From positions 1,674,001 through 1,738,000 of the forward strand of contig CAKJVC010000006.1 of the NCBI GenBank assembly GCA_918026815.1: DNA of 64,000 bases, given 5' to 3'. The translations under genes and the position numbers were made by a program. How positions within the stretch are numbered: position 1 is the first letter of the stretch; each line of letters starts with the position of its first letter. Below the pieces are notes generated by a model, which saw only the letters and a list, made by a program, of their open reading frames with translations, was not told where the DNA came from and searched no databases. The stretch is from Chalara sp. BL73. Its lineage: Eukaryota; Ascomycota; Leotiomycetes; Helotiales. Below are positions 44,348-55,076 of this stretch, piece by piece.

Positions 44348-44998
44348 GTTGAGGGTAGCGAATGATTGTCAATTATTTCACTCCAAAGGATAGTTGCAAT
44401 CACCGAAACGAAAATTGGTACTCTGAACATTTGTACCTTACTGTCTAAGCCTGGTGGAGGCGAACTACAAGTGCCTGCGGTAAGGTTTTCGCCCAGGGGT
44501 ATCCGGGTTCTCCCGGTGATCTACAGACCTCAGACCTGTCCTCGTGGTGATTAGTGAACATCGGCGCATGACGATCTGCGGAGGAATAGATACCCTTATT
44601 TGAAGCTACGCAACCATTGAATCGGCTGCTGGGGCGTTTACCCACAGTACCACAGAATTTATCTACTTTATACCATGAAGCAATGTTACTCTGATTCCTC
44701 AGAATCATGGTCGAAGTGGTCCCGATGGCGCCAGAAAAGTCAAACCTCCACTTTGCTGTGCGCGTGAAACATCAATGATCAGTAAACATCTTCGGAAACT
44801 CCCCTTCTCAGCCGAAGCCCCACGGATAACATGGATATAAAGAAATATCCATTCAAGCTATCATCAACCAAATCAACATAGCTTTTTATCTTAACCTCAT
44901 CAAATCCTCTTGGCCTCTTGAAGAAAGGGCCTGGAAATGCCTATTAACGCACAGGAATAGAGCACGATCCAGGCTTCCCTCATAATGTGACTTCTAAA
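44348..44998. other. intergenic region
   Basis: Upstream region of the NmrA-like gene and 5' flank of the beta-lactamase relic. No gene recognised. Confidence 0.4.
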
Positions 44999-45468
44999 AG
45001 CTCCATTCCTGGTATGGTCTTCGTATCTGTGGACCGCAGTAGTAATCTTATCACATCCCACTGCTCTGGAAGAATTGGCAAAGGAAAATCTACACCAATG
45101 TCACTCGACACCGTTTTCTGGATCGCTAGTTGAACAAAGATGATCACAGGTATAGCATGCATGCAGATAGTAGAACCAGGCAAAATAATCCTTGACGACT
45201 CGCATGCTCTATATCGTACCATTCCTGAGCTAAAGGACAAGAAAGTACTCCAGTTAGACGGCATGTTGGTGGAAAAGAAGCGAGACATCACTCTCCGCAT
45301 GCTGTTGAATCACACAGCGGGATTTGAGTTTCCTCTCAGTAACGAGAAGTTGGGAGACTGGAGCACACCTGTTGGTTTCGACGAGCTCGAAGTAGAGGCA
45401 AGGCAAATCCGAGACGTGTCACCGGCCAACCAGCCTGGAGAAACATGGGAATTAGGTGTAGGTCTAAC
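44999..45468 (+). pseudogene. beta-lactamase/esterase-like gene, broken by a stop and by a solo LTR
   Basis: The frame reads SSIPGMVFVSVDRS, SLDTVFWIAS, a TGA stop (45131-45133), then TKMITGIACMQIVEPGKIIL, LDDS, RTIPEL, ITLRMLLNHTAGFEFPLSN and NQPGETWELGVGL. This is the class C beta-lactamase/transpeptidase-like fold common in fungal clusters (EstB/LovD group). The stop falls inside the catalytic SxxK motif (S-stop-T-K). Coding similarity ends exactly where the LTR begins at 45469, and the remaining ~60% of the domain is not found within this window. Fungal members are esterases or transferases more often than antibiotic-degrading enzymes. Confidence 0.83.
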
Positions 45469-45725
45469 TGTAACAACTCAAGCTGAGCAGGGATCCCGAT
45501 CCGTAGATCTAGGTAGAAAGGACTCAAAAGTGTGAACAACTATCATTTGTAATAACTAAGAGAACAAGCTACGGACAAAAGAAGGGAAGGAAAGCAGGGC
45601 TCTGTATACAGGAACTGGCCGGAGGCCAGGATAGGCGAGCTTTGCGGTGTCCGGTGCTGTGCTCTGTCCGAGCTCCAGGGCATCCGGTGGTGAGCTCCAA
45701 GCCAGAGAAGGCCAGGGCCGTGGCA
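45469..45725 (+). repeat. solo LTR, family B copy 4, inside the beta-lactamase relic
   Basis: 257 bp, TGTAACAACTCAAGCTGAGC to GGCCAGGGCCGTGGCA. The left flank is coding (CTAAC) and the right flank is AATAT, so no target duplication. The 3' part of the disrupted gene is not found on the right, which suggests a deletion or recombination after insertion. Confidence 0.85.
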
Positions 45726-46720
45726 AATATAGTGTAAATGGAGGTACTCTATAAATTGAAGGGGACAGCGACGGCGCGGTAATAATTTTTGGAATTAATA
45801 AGTCAGGAGTGTTCGGGGGAGGTATATAATACAACTGAAATGAAAGTAAATAGAAATTTTAATGCGCTCACAGATTCAAAGTTGCTTGAACTCAAAGTAC
45901 CTAAGATTTGTCTCGTTACAGGGTGCGTCTCGGGACGCAAAGATAGACGTTAACATTAATAATTTGCGAGTTGCCGCCGAATATAAACCTATTGTTTGTA
46001 TCACTTCCGTGATACTTCGTATTAATGACTTGCAATTGCTTAAGTCGGTTACCCACGGGGCACGTAGCACCGCGATCTCAGCGCAGTGCTATTATGTTCG
46101 TTGTAGGTGGTTGACTTGTTCTTGAATTGTTCTAAGTGCTAATCTACGTACGAGGGCTATAATACATCCATATGGTCCGTGCATCGCGTGGTATGCTATT
46201 CACTCATACCAACAGTAGTGAATAGAGGTAGATCAAGGTAGCAAATTGAGTAAAATGTGTCGATTTCGTTCCGAAAAGCGTCCTTCTAAGTTCTAATCTA
46301 CGTATGAGAGTTATAATACATTCATGTGGTGGGTGGTCTGTGCGTCGCGGGGCATTCACATGACTTTGGCTGCATCCCAACAATGTTGCGCCAAAGGAAT
46401 TGACTTGCGGAATGGCTGTGCTGAGTTGTGGTGGCTGTGTACCAAAACCCCTGACACCATGGTGTCAGTGTATTGGGACCCTTGATATTGTTACTAGAGG
46501 ATGCGGATTAGGTAACCTTTGAGCTAAGACCCATGTCTGCATTGTAGCTAACAGGGGTACGTGGCTTCGGTGTGTGATAAGGACAACTCACTTCAGCCCC
46601 ACACAACCACAACATACTTTCTTCTCATAACATCCCTCTAGTTAATTGATTCATACACGCCGAAGCTATTGCGAACGTTCGTGAGAGCTGGGCACCTGGC
46701 GGCAAGTGGTGCAACGAGCT
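45726..46720. other. gene-free stretch with direct repeats and MULE-end words
   Basis: A direct repeat lies at 46129-46202 and 46288-46360 (TCTAAG.GCTAATCTACGTA, GCTATAATACATCCATATGG and GTCCGTGCATCGCG, with substitutions). 46468-46481 (GTGTATTGGGACCC) equals the last 14 bp of the MULE right end. TTGTGGTGGCTGTGTACC (46424) and CCCCACACAACCACAAC (46596) resemble inner TIR words. TGACACCATGGTGTCA at 46452 is a perfect 16-bp palindrome. No gene is seen before 46721. Confidence 0.55.
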
Positions 46721-49700
46721 ATGGCTGACAAGAAGCCGAGTGGTTGGAGAAAGAAGTTGGGTTTTGGAAGTAAAGATGAAGACTCCCAACGACCAAGATC
46801 TCCACTCCCTTGGAAGAAAAGGGACCATAATCTGGTAATGTGAAAGTTCCGTTGTTACGAACATGTGGGAAATCAGAGACAAGGCTCTGAAGCAAGGCTT
46901 CGATTTAGTACTCGAGAATACTTGGGCTAATGCACAAAGGTTATTCCTCAACAAGGCACTTCGGCGACTGCCTCCGTTACTCAAGTGGCTGGTCACGTCA
47001 GTCAACCTGTCGCACCTCCTTCCGCGTTGTCACCAACGGACACCAGACCAAGTCGTGGCCTTCACCCTCCCCTGGAGAAAATCCCAGTGAAACCTTCTAA
47101 TGGGCGTGGCATCTGGGGAGCAGCTTACGAACAGCTTAAGGAAAGAGATCCAGGGCTCGTCAGCGCATACAAGGACCTCCTAGAGGACAGTACTCAGGGG
47201 CCAAAGGATGTACAGAAGAACCTGTCCGAGATCGTGGCTAGAAATCTCGAAGTAATGGAAAGCAAACAGTGGAAACTCAAATTCGGTGGGAAAGACAGAA
47301 GTGTACGGGATTCTATTGATAGCATTCTGAAGATGATTAAAGTGGTAATGCCGGTGGCGACCGCAGCCGCCAGCTTGGACCCCGTTCATGCTGGCTTACC
47401 AGTTGCAGGCGTAGGTGTACTGCTGAATGTCCGTGGTTTCTTGACACATTCTTCCGTCTTTGAGCCGTGTGGGTAGCCCAACTGACAATTTGCTAGCTTC
47501 TTTCAAACGATTCAACCGAGAATACCGCCGCCATTGAAGGAGCCAAGAAAGTCACTGAGATGATAATCCGCTGCCGGGCAGTGGAAAACGATTACATCCA
47601 GGACGAGAAAGTTACTTTTGATAATGAATTTAAAGCTAAATTCTTGGAGATGCGAACAGATTTATATACGAATATATTAGAATATCAAGCCAAGGCCGCC
47701 TGCTATTTCGGGAAAAGCACCCTAGCTAGGCTATCTCGCAATATACCGAAACTTGATGGATGGGAGGACCTTTTGATGCAGATTGAGAAAAGAGATACGG
47801 AGTGTAGGGAGTATGCCCAAATGTTTGATGCCAAACATCAGAGGCAAGGTATTAAAACAATCAGCCTAGTCCTAGAAAAGTCCCAGATTCAACTCGAGGA
47901 GGCACTTCAACGTTTGCGTAAGGAAGATGAGTTGAATGCTATGATAGTCAAGTGGGTCTCGGACACCCATGATGTTTCGCGCGAACACAACCGCATCAGG
48001 AAGGAGCTCACGACACTCTACAAAGGGACAGGACAATGGCTGCTGTCTAACTCTCAATATCAAAACTGGCGGACATCGGATGACAAGGCAATGTCCTCGT
48101 TGTTTGTTCGTGGGCCAGGCAAGCATTACGATATCGCCTACCTCACAGTCAAGCTAACGTTTCTTTTGCAGCTGGAACTGGGAAGAGCTCACTGATGTAG
48201 GTCGCAAAACGCAACCCAGGCCTCATCAAGCTTACTGAAACTTTGGATAGATCTCGAGTAGTAGATTGGCATCTCGATGAGATCTTTAATTCTCCATACC
48301 AAGGATTCGCTCTCTTCTACTGTTCCCGGAAAGAATCGGGAAGCGGGAAACAGACCGCAATTGAGATTATCCGAAGCCTGGTCGCACAATTGTCTTGGTC
48401 TGCGGACAAGTCGGCAGTCGCGCGAGCGGTCAAAGATGCGTACATTAAGGCTACAGATTACAGGCTTCCTCGTGATCCAGATGAGGAAGAGTGGTTGACA
48501 ATCCTTCGCCAACTAGCTGGATCCTTCTCACGATCCACTATCATACTAGATGCCCTGGATGAATGCTCGGATCATGAGAAGCTACTCAGACAGATAAGAG
48601 GGGTACTTGATGAGACAAAGGGCTTCCACTTACTCGCCTCTTGCAGGCTAGATGTTGATGTTTCAGAATTTTTCCCTTCTCATATCGACCTTCAACTGTT
48701 GAAGTACACCAAGGAAGACATTGACAACTATATCGAAGTTGAGGTACCAAGGTGCATCAAAATCTTCCAAAATGGGCGGAATGCGGATCTTCAAACTGAA
48801 CTGGTTAAGGAGCTAACCGTCAGAGCTCAAGGAATGTGAGTTTTCTTAGTATATGTTTGTGGTTTGGCTAATAGAACCACAACTATAGGTTTCAATGGGT
48901 TAAGCTACAGCTAATCATATTTGCCACTTCTCGAACTGAGAAAACTCTCGTAGACAAGCTTACAGCCATGAAAACTGGCAGGAAGCTCACGGGACTAGAA
49001 TCGCTAGACCAAGTTTACGAAGCTATCGTACAGCTCAATATTGGATCTCCAGATAATACGTACGAAAAAGAACTCATCATGAAAGCTCTGCAGATGGTTT
49101 TTGTTGGACAACGACCATTGTATCTGGAAGAGCTTGCTGAAGCTGTCTCAACTAATGGCTATGCGGAGCTCGATGAGGGCTTAAACCCAGGGCTGCTCTC
49201 GAAACTCTGCAGCAATCTCGTTGTGCCAAACTCTACCGGTACAATGGAGTTCACTCATTTGTCTGTCCGCGACTGGCTTCAGCGCCAAGATGGCTCTGCT
49301 AAGGGGCAAACGCTTTCCCTTTTTCACGAGAGGTCCCACGCACAAGCTACAAGAATTTGTCTGGCCTACATGAGATACCACGAAGCACATGGCTCTTGGG
49401 CTGACAGAATCTATTGGGATTGGGATTACAGCCTGAGATTACCCCGAAAGCCAGATTTCCAGCTCTATGCTAAAGCCTACTGGCCGGTTCATTATTCCAG
49501 TATACCAATCGAGAAACGCAGAGAGGAAGTCTTCAATGTCGTTCAAAGCTTTATACATTGTGGTGATTTAGAGACCACGGTTTTTAGGAAATGGCGTCAG
49601 CAAATGGGAGAACTGATGAGGGACAACCCAAGACGAGCCAAAACTTTTGGAGAGGTAACAGATTTTGAATTGCCTTCGAATGATTATAGAGGGATTCTCA

Positions 49701-52042
49701 CACTATGCTGCTGCTACAATCTGCCCGATATCCTAGAGCAGTCCGGACCTACGGTTGGTATCAACTTCAATATGGACCTTGAATACAGCTATCGTCCCAC
49801 AGTTCGGAATGCGCTCCACTTGGCAGCTCAGTTCGGAAGCATCGATACATTGGGCTTTCTACTTGCCGCTAAGACCAGCTTCACTTCTGGTATCAGAGGA
49901 GCCCATGACGAAGATTCGCCTACGGCATTGCTGACTGCCATAAAACATGGCTTCGACGGTGCAGCGCTCAAATTACTTCAATCAAGTCCGTTATCCATAG
50001 CATGCATTACCGGGAGGGGACGACGCACTTCAATCTCCATGGCAGCTAGGAGAGGTTTAATGAACACCGTCGCAGGGCTGCTGAAGCTACTTCCTAAAGA
50101 ACAGATAACTCGGACCAACAACGAAGAACAAATGCCCATCCACGAGGCTGCTAAAGAAGGCTACGCATCTGTATGCGAACTGCTTTTAGAAAGTATGAGT
50201 CACGAGGAAGTTCTCCAGGGTGACTTCGAAGGAAATACCCCGTATCACCTGGCAGCTCGTAGAGGTCACCTAGGCGTAGTGCGGGTGTTCCAAAAACACT
50301 TCACACAGGATGAACTTCGTGTCCTCAATGACAAGAAGCGAACAGCATTTCATGAAGCCGCAGACACATTGTACAGCGAAAGATTCAAATCCAGTTCTCG
50401 GAAATGGTATCGGGAAGAGATAACTGATGCTCTTTTCGACGCCAATACACTGAAGCTGGGAGATATAGATGGCAATACTGTGCTGCATACGCTAATACGA
50501 GGCCGCGGAGATTCTTCGCCACACCTTGAGAAGCTGATAGGAAGAGTAGTATCCGCTATGGACCCAGAAGATCTGGGCATACGGAATATATATGGACGTA
50601 CTCCTCTCTGCGACTTGGCGGCCTGTACGCATAGTATCGACATCAGAGAAAGGGCTCGGATTCTGCTTGAAAAGATGAACAAACAAGATGTCTCAACACC
50701 CGATTGTGAGCAAAGCACTGCATTACATTATGCAGCATTCTTCAACCGGAGAGTAATCCCAGATCTGGTGGCAAATATGGAACAACAGGAGCTTGCCCTG
50801 CAGGAGCAGTGCGGTTCGACAGCATTACATCTCTACGCAAGTTTCAGGTCCAATTGTGACCTGAGCTACAGATATACTCTATCCAACCGAGCTAAGGCGA
50901 AGTTGGCCGATCGCCTGCTACCACCTGGAAGTCGAACCACGCGACGAACCATTGTACCGCAAACAAGAGATTCGGATATTTTAGTGCAAGATTTGAACCT
51001 ATATGACCGAGAGGCATGGAGCCTACACGACCTTCCAGATTCATCTGAGATTAAAGGCCTAGATCAAGTACCCATTTGGGATCTACCCTTATCTGAAGAA
51101 GGAATGCTCTTGGTATCAGCCATGGACGCCTCTGGCCTTGGCCTGCAGGACGATGAAGATAGAACTTGCTTGCACATTGCCTCCAGAGGAGGAGATAATG
51201 TTCTAGTAGGCGTACTACTAGCGGCGATGCAGAGACAGCACATTACTCTGCGAGACTATGATGGCCAGACGGCACTACACCTAGTTGCAGGGATGAACCA
51301 CCTCTCAGTCGTGGAAATTCTAGTTAAGGAATTGTGCGAGGACGAGTTGGACATTCTAACGACGAGAAACCAGACAGCTCTCCATATCGCTGCTAGAAAG
51401 GGCCACACCGCTATGACACGATTCATTTTTGGGAAGATGAGAAAAAACAGCATTTTAATACAAGATAGAAAAGGTCAAACAGCGCTGGATCTAGCGGCAA
51501 AGAAAGGCCACCTCGACGTGGCGGAGATTCTCATGGATACCATTCCAGACAGTGAGCCTGCCTTGCTAGACAGCAATAGGTGGCTGGCTCTCAAGACTGC
51601 TGCCAAGTGTGATCGTCCAGAAGTCGTAAAAATGCTTTTGAGAGGAATCGATACTAGTATTTCGACACACGATGCTGAACTACAGAAAACCATGCGTATT
51701 GCTACAACAGAAGGGCACTCCGAAGTTCTCAAAATCTTCATAGACTTTATATCCGTAGATAAGTTGGCTTTACCAGATGAAAGAGGTTGGACGGTGCTGC
51801 ACTTTGCAGTTGAGAAAGAGAAAGGGAAAGTCGTGAAACTTCTTATCGAGAGCATGACTGTGGATCAGATAATGCGACAAAATGGAGAGGGTCTGACTGC
51901 ATTGGATATGGCTATTGAAAATGAACTTTGCGATATAATCTCATTGCTGGAACAATGTGTAGGGAATACACCAAGAGGAAATTTGGTATGGAGGTTTGGG
52001 AAATTGGTTTCTATTAAGGGAGAGAACGCTGGCTGGAGTTGA
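46721..52042 (+). CDS. NACHT-ankyrin STAND (fungal NLR-like) gene with an in-frame TAG
   Basis: Inferred exons are 46721-46834, 46940-47428, 47497-48118, 48172-48835 and 48889-52042, all phase-consistent, spanning 1,680 codons. Layout: a basic N-terminus; a NACHT_N-type domain (IWGAAYEQLKERDPGLVSAY, about residues 85-250) with LDPVHAGLPVAGVGVLL; a coiled middle; the P-loop GPAGTGKSSLM at about 407-416; Walker B STIILDALDEC; a winged-helix-like region; then about 18 ankyrin repeats (ALHLAAQFGSIDTLGFLL, PIHEAAKEGYASVCELLLE, ALHIAARKGHTAMTRFIF, ALDLAAKKGHLDVAEILMD). Intron 3 (48119-48171) has a GC donor (GCAAGC) and recreates the P-loop exactly. A TAG at 48198-48200 directly follows SSLM in frame, so the gene is disrupted unless read through or edited. 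Related proteins act in heterokaryon incompatibility and cell death. Confidence 0.82.
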
Positions 52043-52984
52043 TTTTAACCCTTTACATCGGACTTATCGGAGTTATAACGAATACCGATAGTGGCCGATA
52101 CATTTCGATAATAACTATAGTAATGGTAAGAATTGGTGGTGTACCCACCCGTAAGACATGGACCATACCTCATGTAATAGCTTAGTCATTAGTGAAAAGG
52201 TCGCACCTTTTTAACTGAGCACCCTCCGTAGTGTTGTGGCGTGATAGAACGTGAATTACACAATGATAGTCAGAAGGAGTTTTGGGGATGCCGACAGGCT
52301 CTCTATTATTCTCTCGGGTTCCAGTTGGGCTAGCCTAGAAAAATCTTGGCCCAGGCTAGAAAATTCCTTGGCAAAATGCCAAGGAACGCTCTAACCTTGA
52401 TAGAACGTGAAATACTCAATAATAGTCAGAAGGAGCTTTTGGGGATGCCGTCAGGCTCTCTATTGTTCGCTATATGATTCTATGAAGTGTGTTCTAGTAA
52501 TTTGTGCGTGTGAAAAGTCTTCAGCGCTAGCGTTCCCCACTTAGTCAGACATGTCAGCTACCCCTGGATTCTCAAATCCTAACAAGTGTCGATCTCAAGC
52601 TCTGGGATGCCGAGTCCTGTGGTAGCAGGGGCCAAGCTCTACCGAGCTCTGCAGGTCTGGCGCCAAGCTCGACGTGGGCCAGGGCCGTGACAGTCACGTA
52701 AATAAAATACTGCATACTGATTGGCTAAAATTGAGTAAAGGGGGTTGAGAGGGTTCACCAGCCGCCATTTTTCAAAAGTTGAAAATAAGTAAAAATTTAA
52801 TCTAATGTGTATAACTGCCTTGTCTCTGCCACTTAATAGAATGAAAGGAAAGCTCATAAACTAGTGTTTTCTTCCGAACAGTGATTAGATACAGCCACCA
52901 GAAAATATTCTCCCGCCATAACCTAATCTCAAATGCCGAAATCCTAGCAATGGTAAACAAAAATACACAGCTTCAACTACACCG
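52043..52984. other. gene-free stretch with a direct repeat and an LTR-B fragment
   Basis: The direct repeat is 52243-52316 versus 52397-52470 (TGATAGAACGTGAA, then AATAGTCAGAAGGAG and GGGGATGCCG.CAGGCTCTC). Between them lies the hairpin TTCCTTGGCAAAATGCCAAGG at about 52363. 52588-52692 ends GGGCCAGGGCCGTGACA like family B, preceded by CCAAGCTCTACCGAGCTC: a 3' LTR fragment. Confidence 0.6.
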
Positions 52985-53638
52985 TCAAATAGATAATCCA
53001 GGGCTTGCACCAGTACTACAATCGATAGAGGCACAAGGTAATGGCCGGATGGGTTTTGGAACAACTCCGTCGCTGAATGCTCCAGAAGCAACAGAAGCTT
53101 CTTTAAAAAGAATTTCGATAGCCGGCAAAACGGTGCAGCATCTCATGAAATTGATGGCGACAAGAGCAGTATACGTGGTGGTTTTACCAAGGCGAACATT
53201 GACCAGATTTTCTGGGATCATAGGAAAGTTGGCCTTGAGTACCTCAGCAGCATTTAAGCCCACTACGCTAAGATTTGGCAGAGAAGAGAGAGTTTTGAGT
53301 TGAGTAGGCTCGTCACTGGCATAAGCTATAACGGTGTTGAGGGTTGTCTTAGTAGTTCGAGGGCTGTTAAGAAAGCTATTGACAGTACACACTTCATTAG
53401 CCCAAGCAAGAGTAGCGTTGACAATGTCTTCGGCGGTAAGGTGTTTAAAATCTGGCTGAAAAGTTGGAGGCTTGGTTCCAGTTTGAACTTGACATAAAGG
53501 AGCTGCTGCAGATGATGGAGCAATACGCCTCGGAGCTGACGGGAACACGGAGGTCAGCAGCTTGGGGTTGACTGGCCGTGCAGGGCTCGCGCTGGCTACA
53601 GCCAGAAGGGCTACTGGTAAGAGAGACTTCAATTGCAT
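52985..53638 (-). CDS. small secreted protein (unknown family)
   Basis: 217 aa from the ATG at 53638, chosen because it opens a clear signal peptide: MQLKSLLPVALLAVASA, with cleavage likely near SAS-PAR. An in-frame upstream ATG at 53746 would bury the signal. The mature part has AEDIVNATLAWANEVCTVNSFLN, then DEPTQLKTLSSLP, VGLNAAEVLKANFPMIPENL and several Cys (CQVQ, EVC, RCC, CASIDC). It has no membrane helix after the signal. The helical VNSFLN...DEP layout is seen in small secreted fungal proteins of unknown role. It could be effector-like, but that is inference. Confidence 0.68.
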   Translation of the reverse strand: MQLKSLLPVALLAVASASPARPVNPKLLTSVFPSAPRRIAPSSAAAPLCQVQTGTKPPTFQPDFKHLTAEDIVNATLAWANEVCTVNSFLNSPRTTKTTLNTVIAYASDEPTQLKTLSSLPNLSVVGLNAAEVLKANFPMIPENLVNVRLGKTTTYTALVAINFMRCCTVLPAIEILFKEASVASGAFSDGVVPKPIRPLPCASIDCSTGASPGLSI

Positions 53639-54186
53639 TTTGATGTCAAAGTGAGAAAATAATGTACCAAATGTTTGATTTAGAAGTTTAATGGATAGAA
53701 AATGAAGTGAAGAAGGCGGTTGAGCGTATGCGGGGTTTTTAGTCAACTGAAGAAAAGTATTCTTATATATTAATGCTTGAGATTGGTACTACAGTATCGC
53801 CGGGATGCACACCACGAGAAGGAATGCACTTGTTAATTAAACATAAAAGAATGCAGAAAGCATATTTTACCACGCAACCCTTTTTCTTAGGAATGCGGAT
53901 AACGAGTTATCAGCACCCCGGTTATTTTGCGGCTTCTCGCAAGCTGTTAGGAATCGGCTCATGTAAGTAGGCCAAGGAATCTAGAAAATCTCTCACGCAA
54001 ACATATTTACGGCTTAGAACTGTAGACAATATCATCACTGGTAGCGCTCCTACAACACTGTATTCTATCGCTGTGATACCCTCACGAATCCTCTGTATGC
54101 TTTAAGGACCAGGATCACTGCGGCACGCATCTTGAGCACCGATGGCCGTTGAGCTGCCTTCAACAAACCAGCATTGGAAAGATCCA
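53639..54186. other. intergenic region
   Basis: Promoter side of the secreted-protein gene. TTCTTATATATTAATGC at about 53760 is a plausible TATA region on either strand. No other gene seen. Confidence 0.4.
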
Positions 54187-55060
54187 AATTTGGAGTTGCA
54201 GCGTTCGCGGTGGCTGGGAGGTTAGGATTGCATTCCAGAGAGTATTTCTAGCTAGCTCAATTCACGGGATCAGCACCAATATTCCGCAAACACTAGTTTT
54301 CCCTTTTGTCCTCCACATTCCATGGTAACTTTTCTGTAGAAGCGGGTTTCTTTTTTTTTTTTTAGCTAGTATCGCTATCGAGTGCCTTGCTGGCACTGTG
54401 ATAAGCGCCGCGAGTAATAGTTTCCACTTTCGAACATGGAAAACCATATAAAAAAGACCAAGACTTAGTTTATAGGACTATCATATGATTTCATGTAGTG
54501 TTAAACTTGGATTGGGTTACTTCGTGAGTTGACACATATTACTCCAAAAGGAGCAGAATCGCTCCCAGGCTTCATAACCATTTGCGGCATCTTTCCACTG
54601 ACTGCAAAGCGACTAGAACCTTTTCTTTCCGTCTAACCCCTCCTTGTCAAGGGCAAAGCTTTTACCATTGTATCGTAAGCCTGTTAACAGACGTTGGACA
54701 TATCGATACATATCAGATAAATCCGTCCAGACACTATTCTATATGCGATGACTGACAGTGCAAAATGGACCATTACGTGTAATTAGGGTATCGAGTAGAT
54801 CCGTGTCACATTCCTGAGCTCTTGTATAGAGTTGTGTTTTGTATCAAAATGCACAATACAGCTAATGCAAACAGCTAGCCCACCTTATGTTTTCTTATCC
54901 TTCATAAATAGTAAACCATTCCTAGACTGTTTTGCAGGTCTGCTTCGCTCCTGCGTCATTATACATTGTACCTGCATATTTGCATATCTTGCCTGCTACA
55001 TCCTCTTATCCAAGATCATATCCAGAGACAATCTCATACCAATATTTCTCCACGCCATTC
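54187..55060 (+). promoter_or_regulatory. duplicated ~0.87-kb upstream segment, copy 1 (reductase promoter)
   Basis: Collinear with 58309-59175. Shared words along the length: CGTTCGCGGTGGCT, GAGGTTAGGATTGCATTCCA, TTCCGCAAACACCAG-type, CTTTCTGTAG(A/G)AGCGGG, CTTTTCTTTCCG, TATGTTTTCTTATCC, TCATAAATAGTAAA, GACTGTTTTGCA and ATACATTGTACC. It ends about 17 bp before the reductase start. CATAAATAG may act as a TATA element. The conserved TTTTGCA plus CT-rich tracts are candidates for a metal-responsive site, not proven. Confidence 0.8.
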
Positions 55061-55076
55061 ATCTCACACTTGAGGT

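Noticed and set aside
49181..51855. Several minus-strand ORFs inside the ankyrin region
   Set aside because: Antisense shadows of the long ankyrin exon, whose repeats are unmistakable on the plus strand.
54262..54447. Minus-strand ORF in the duplicated promoter
   Set aside because: The frame is not preserved in the second copy of the segment, so it is not coding.
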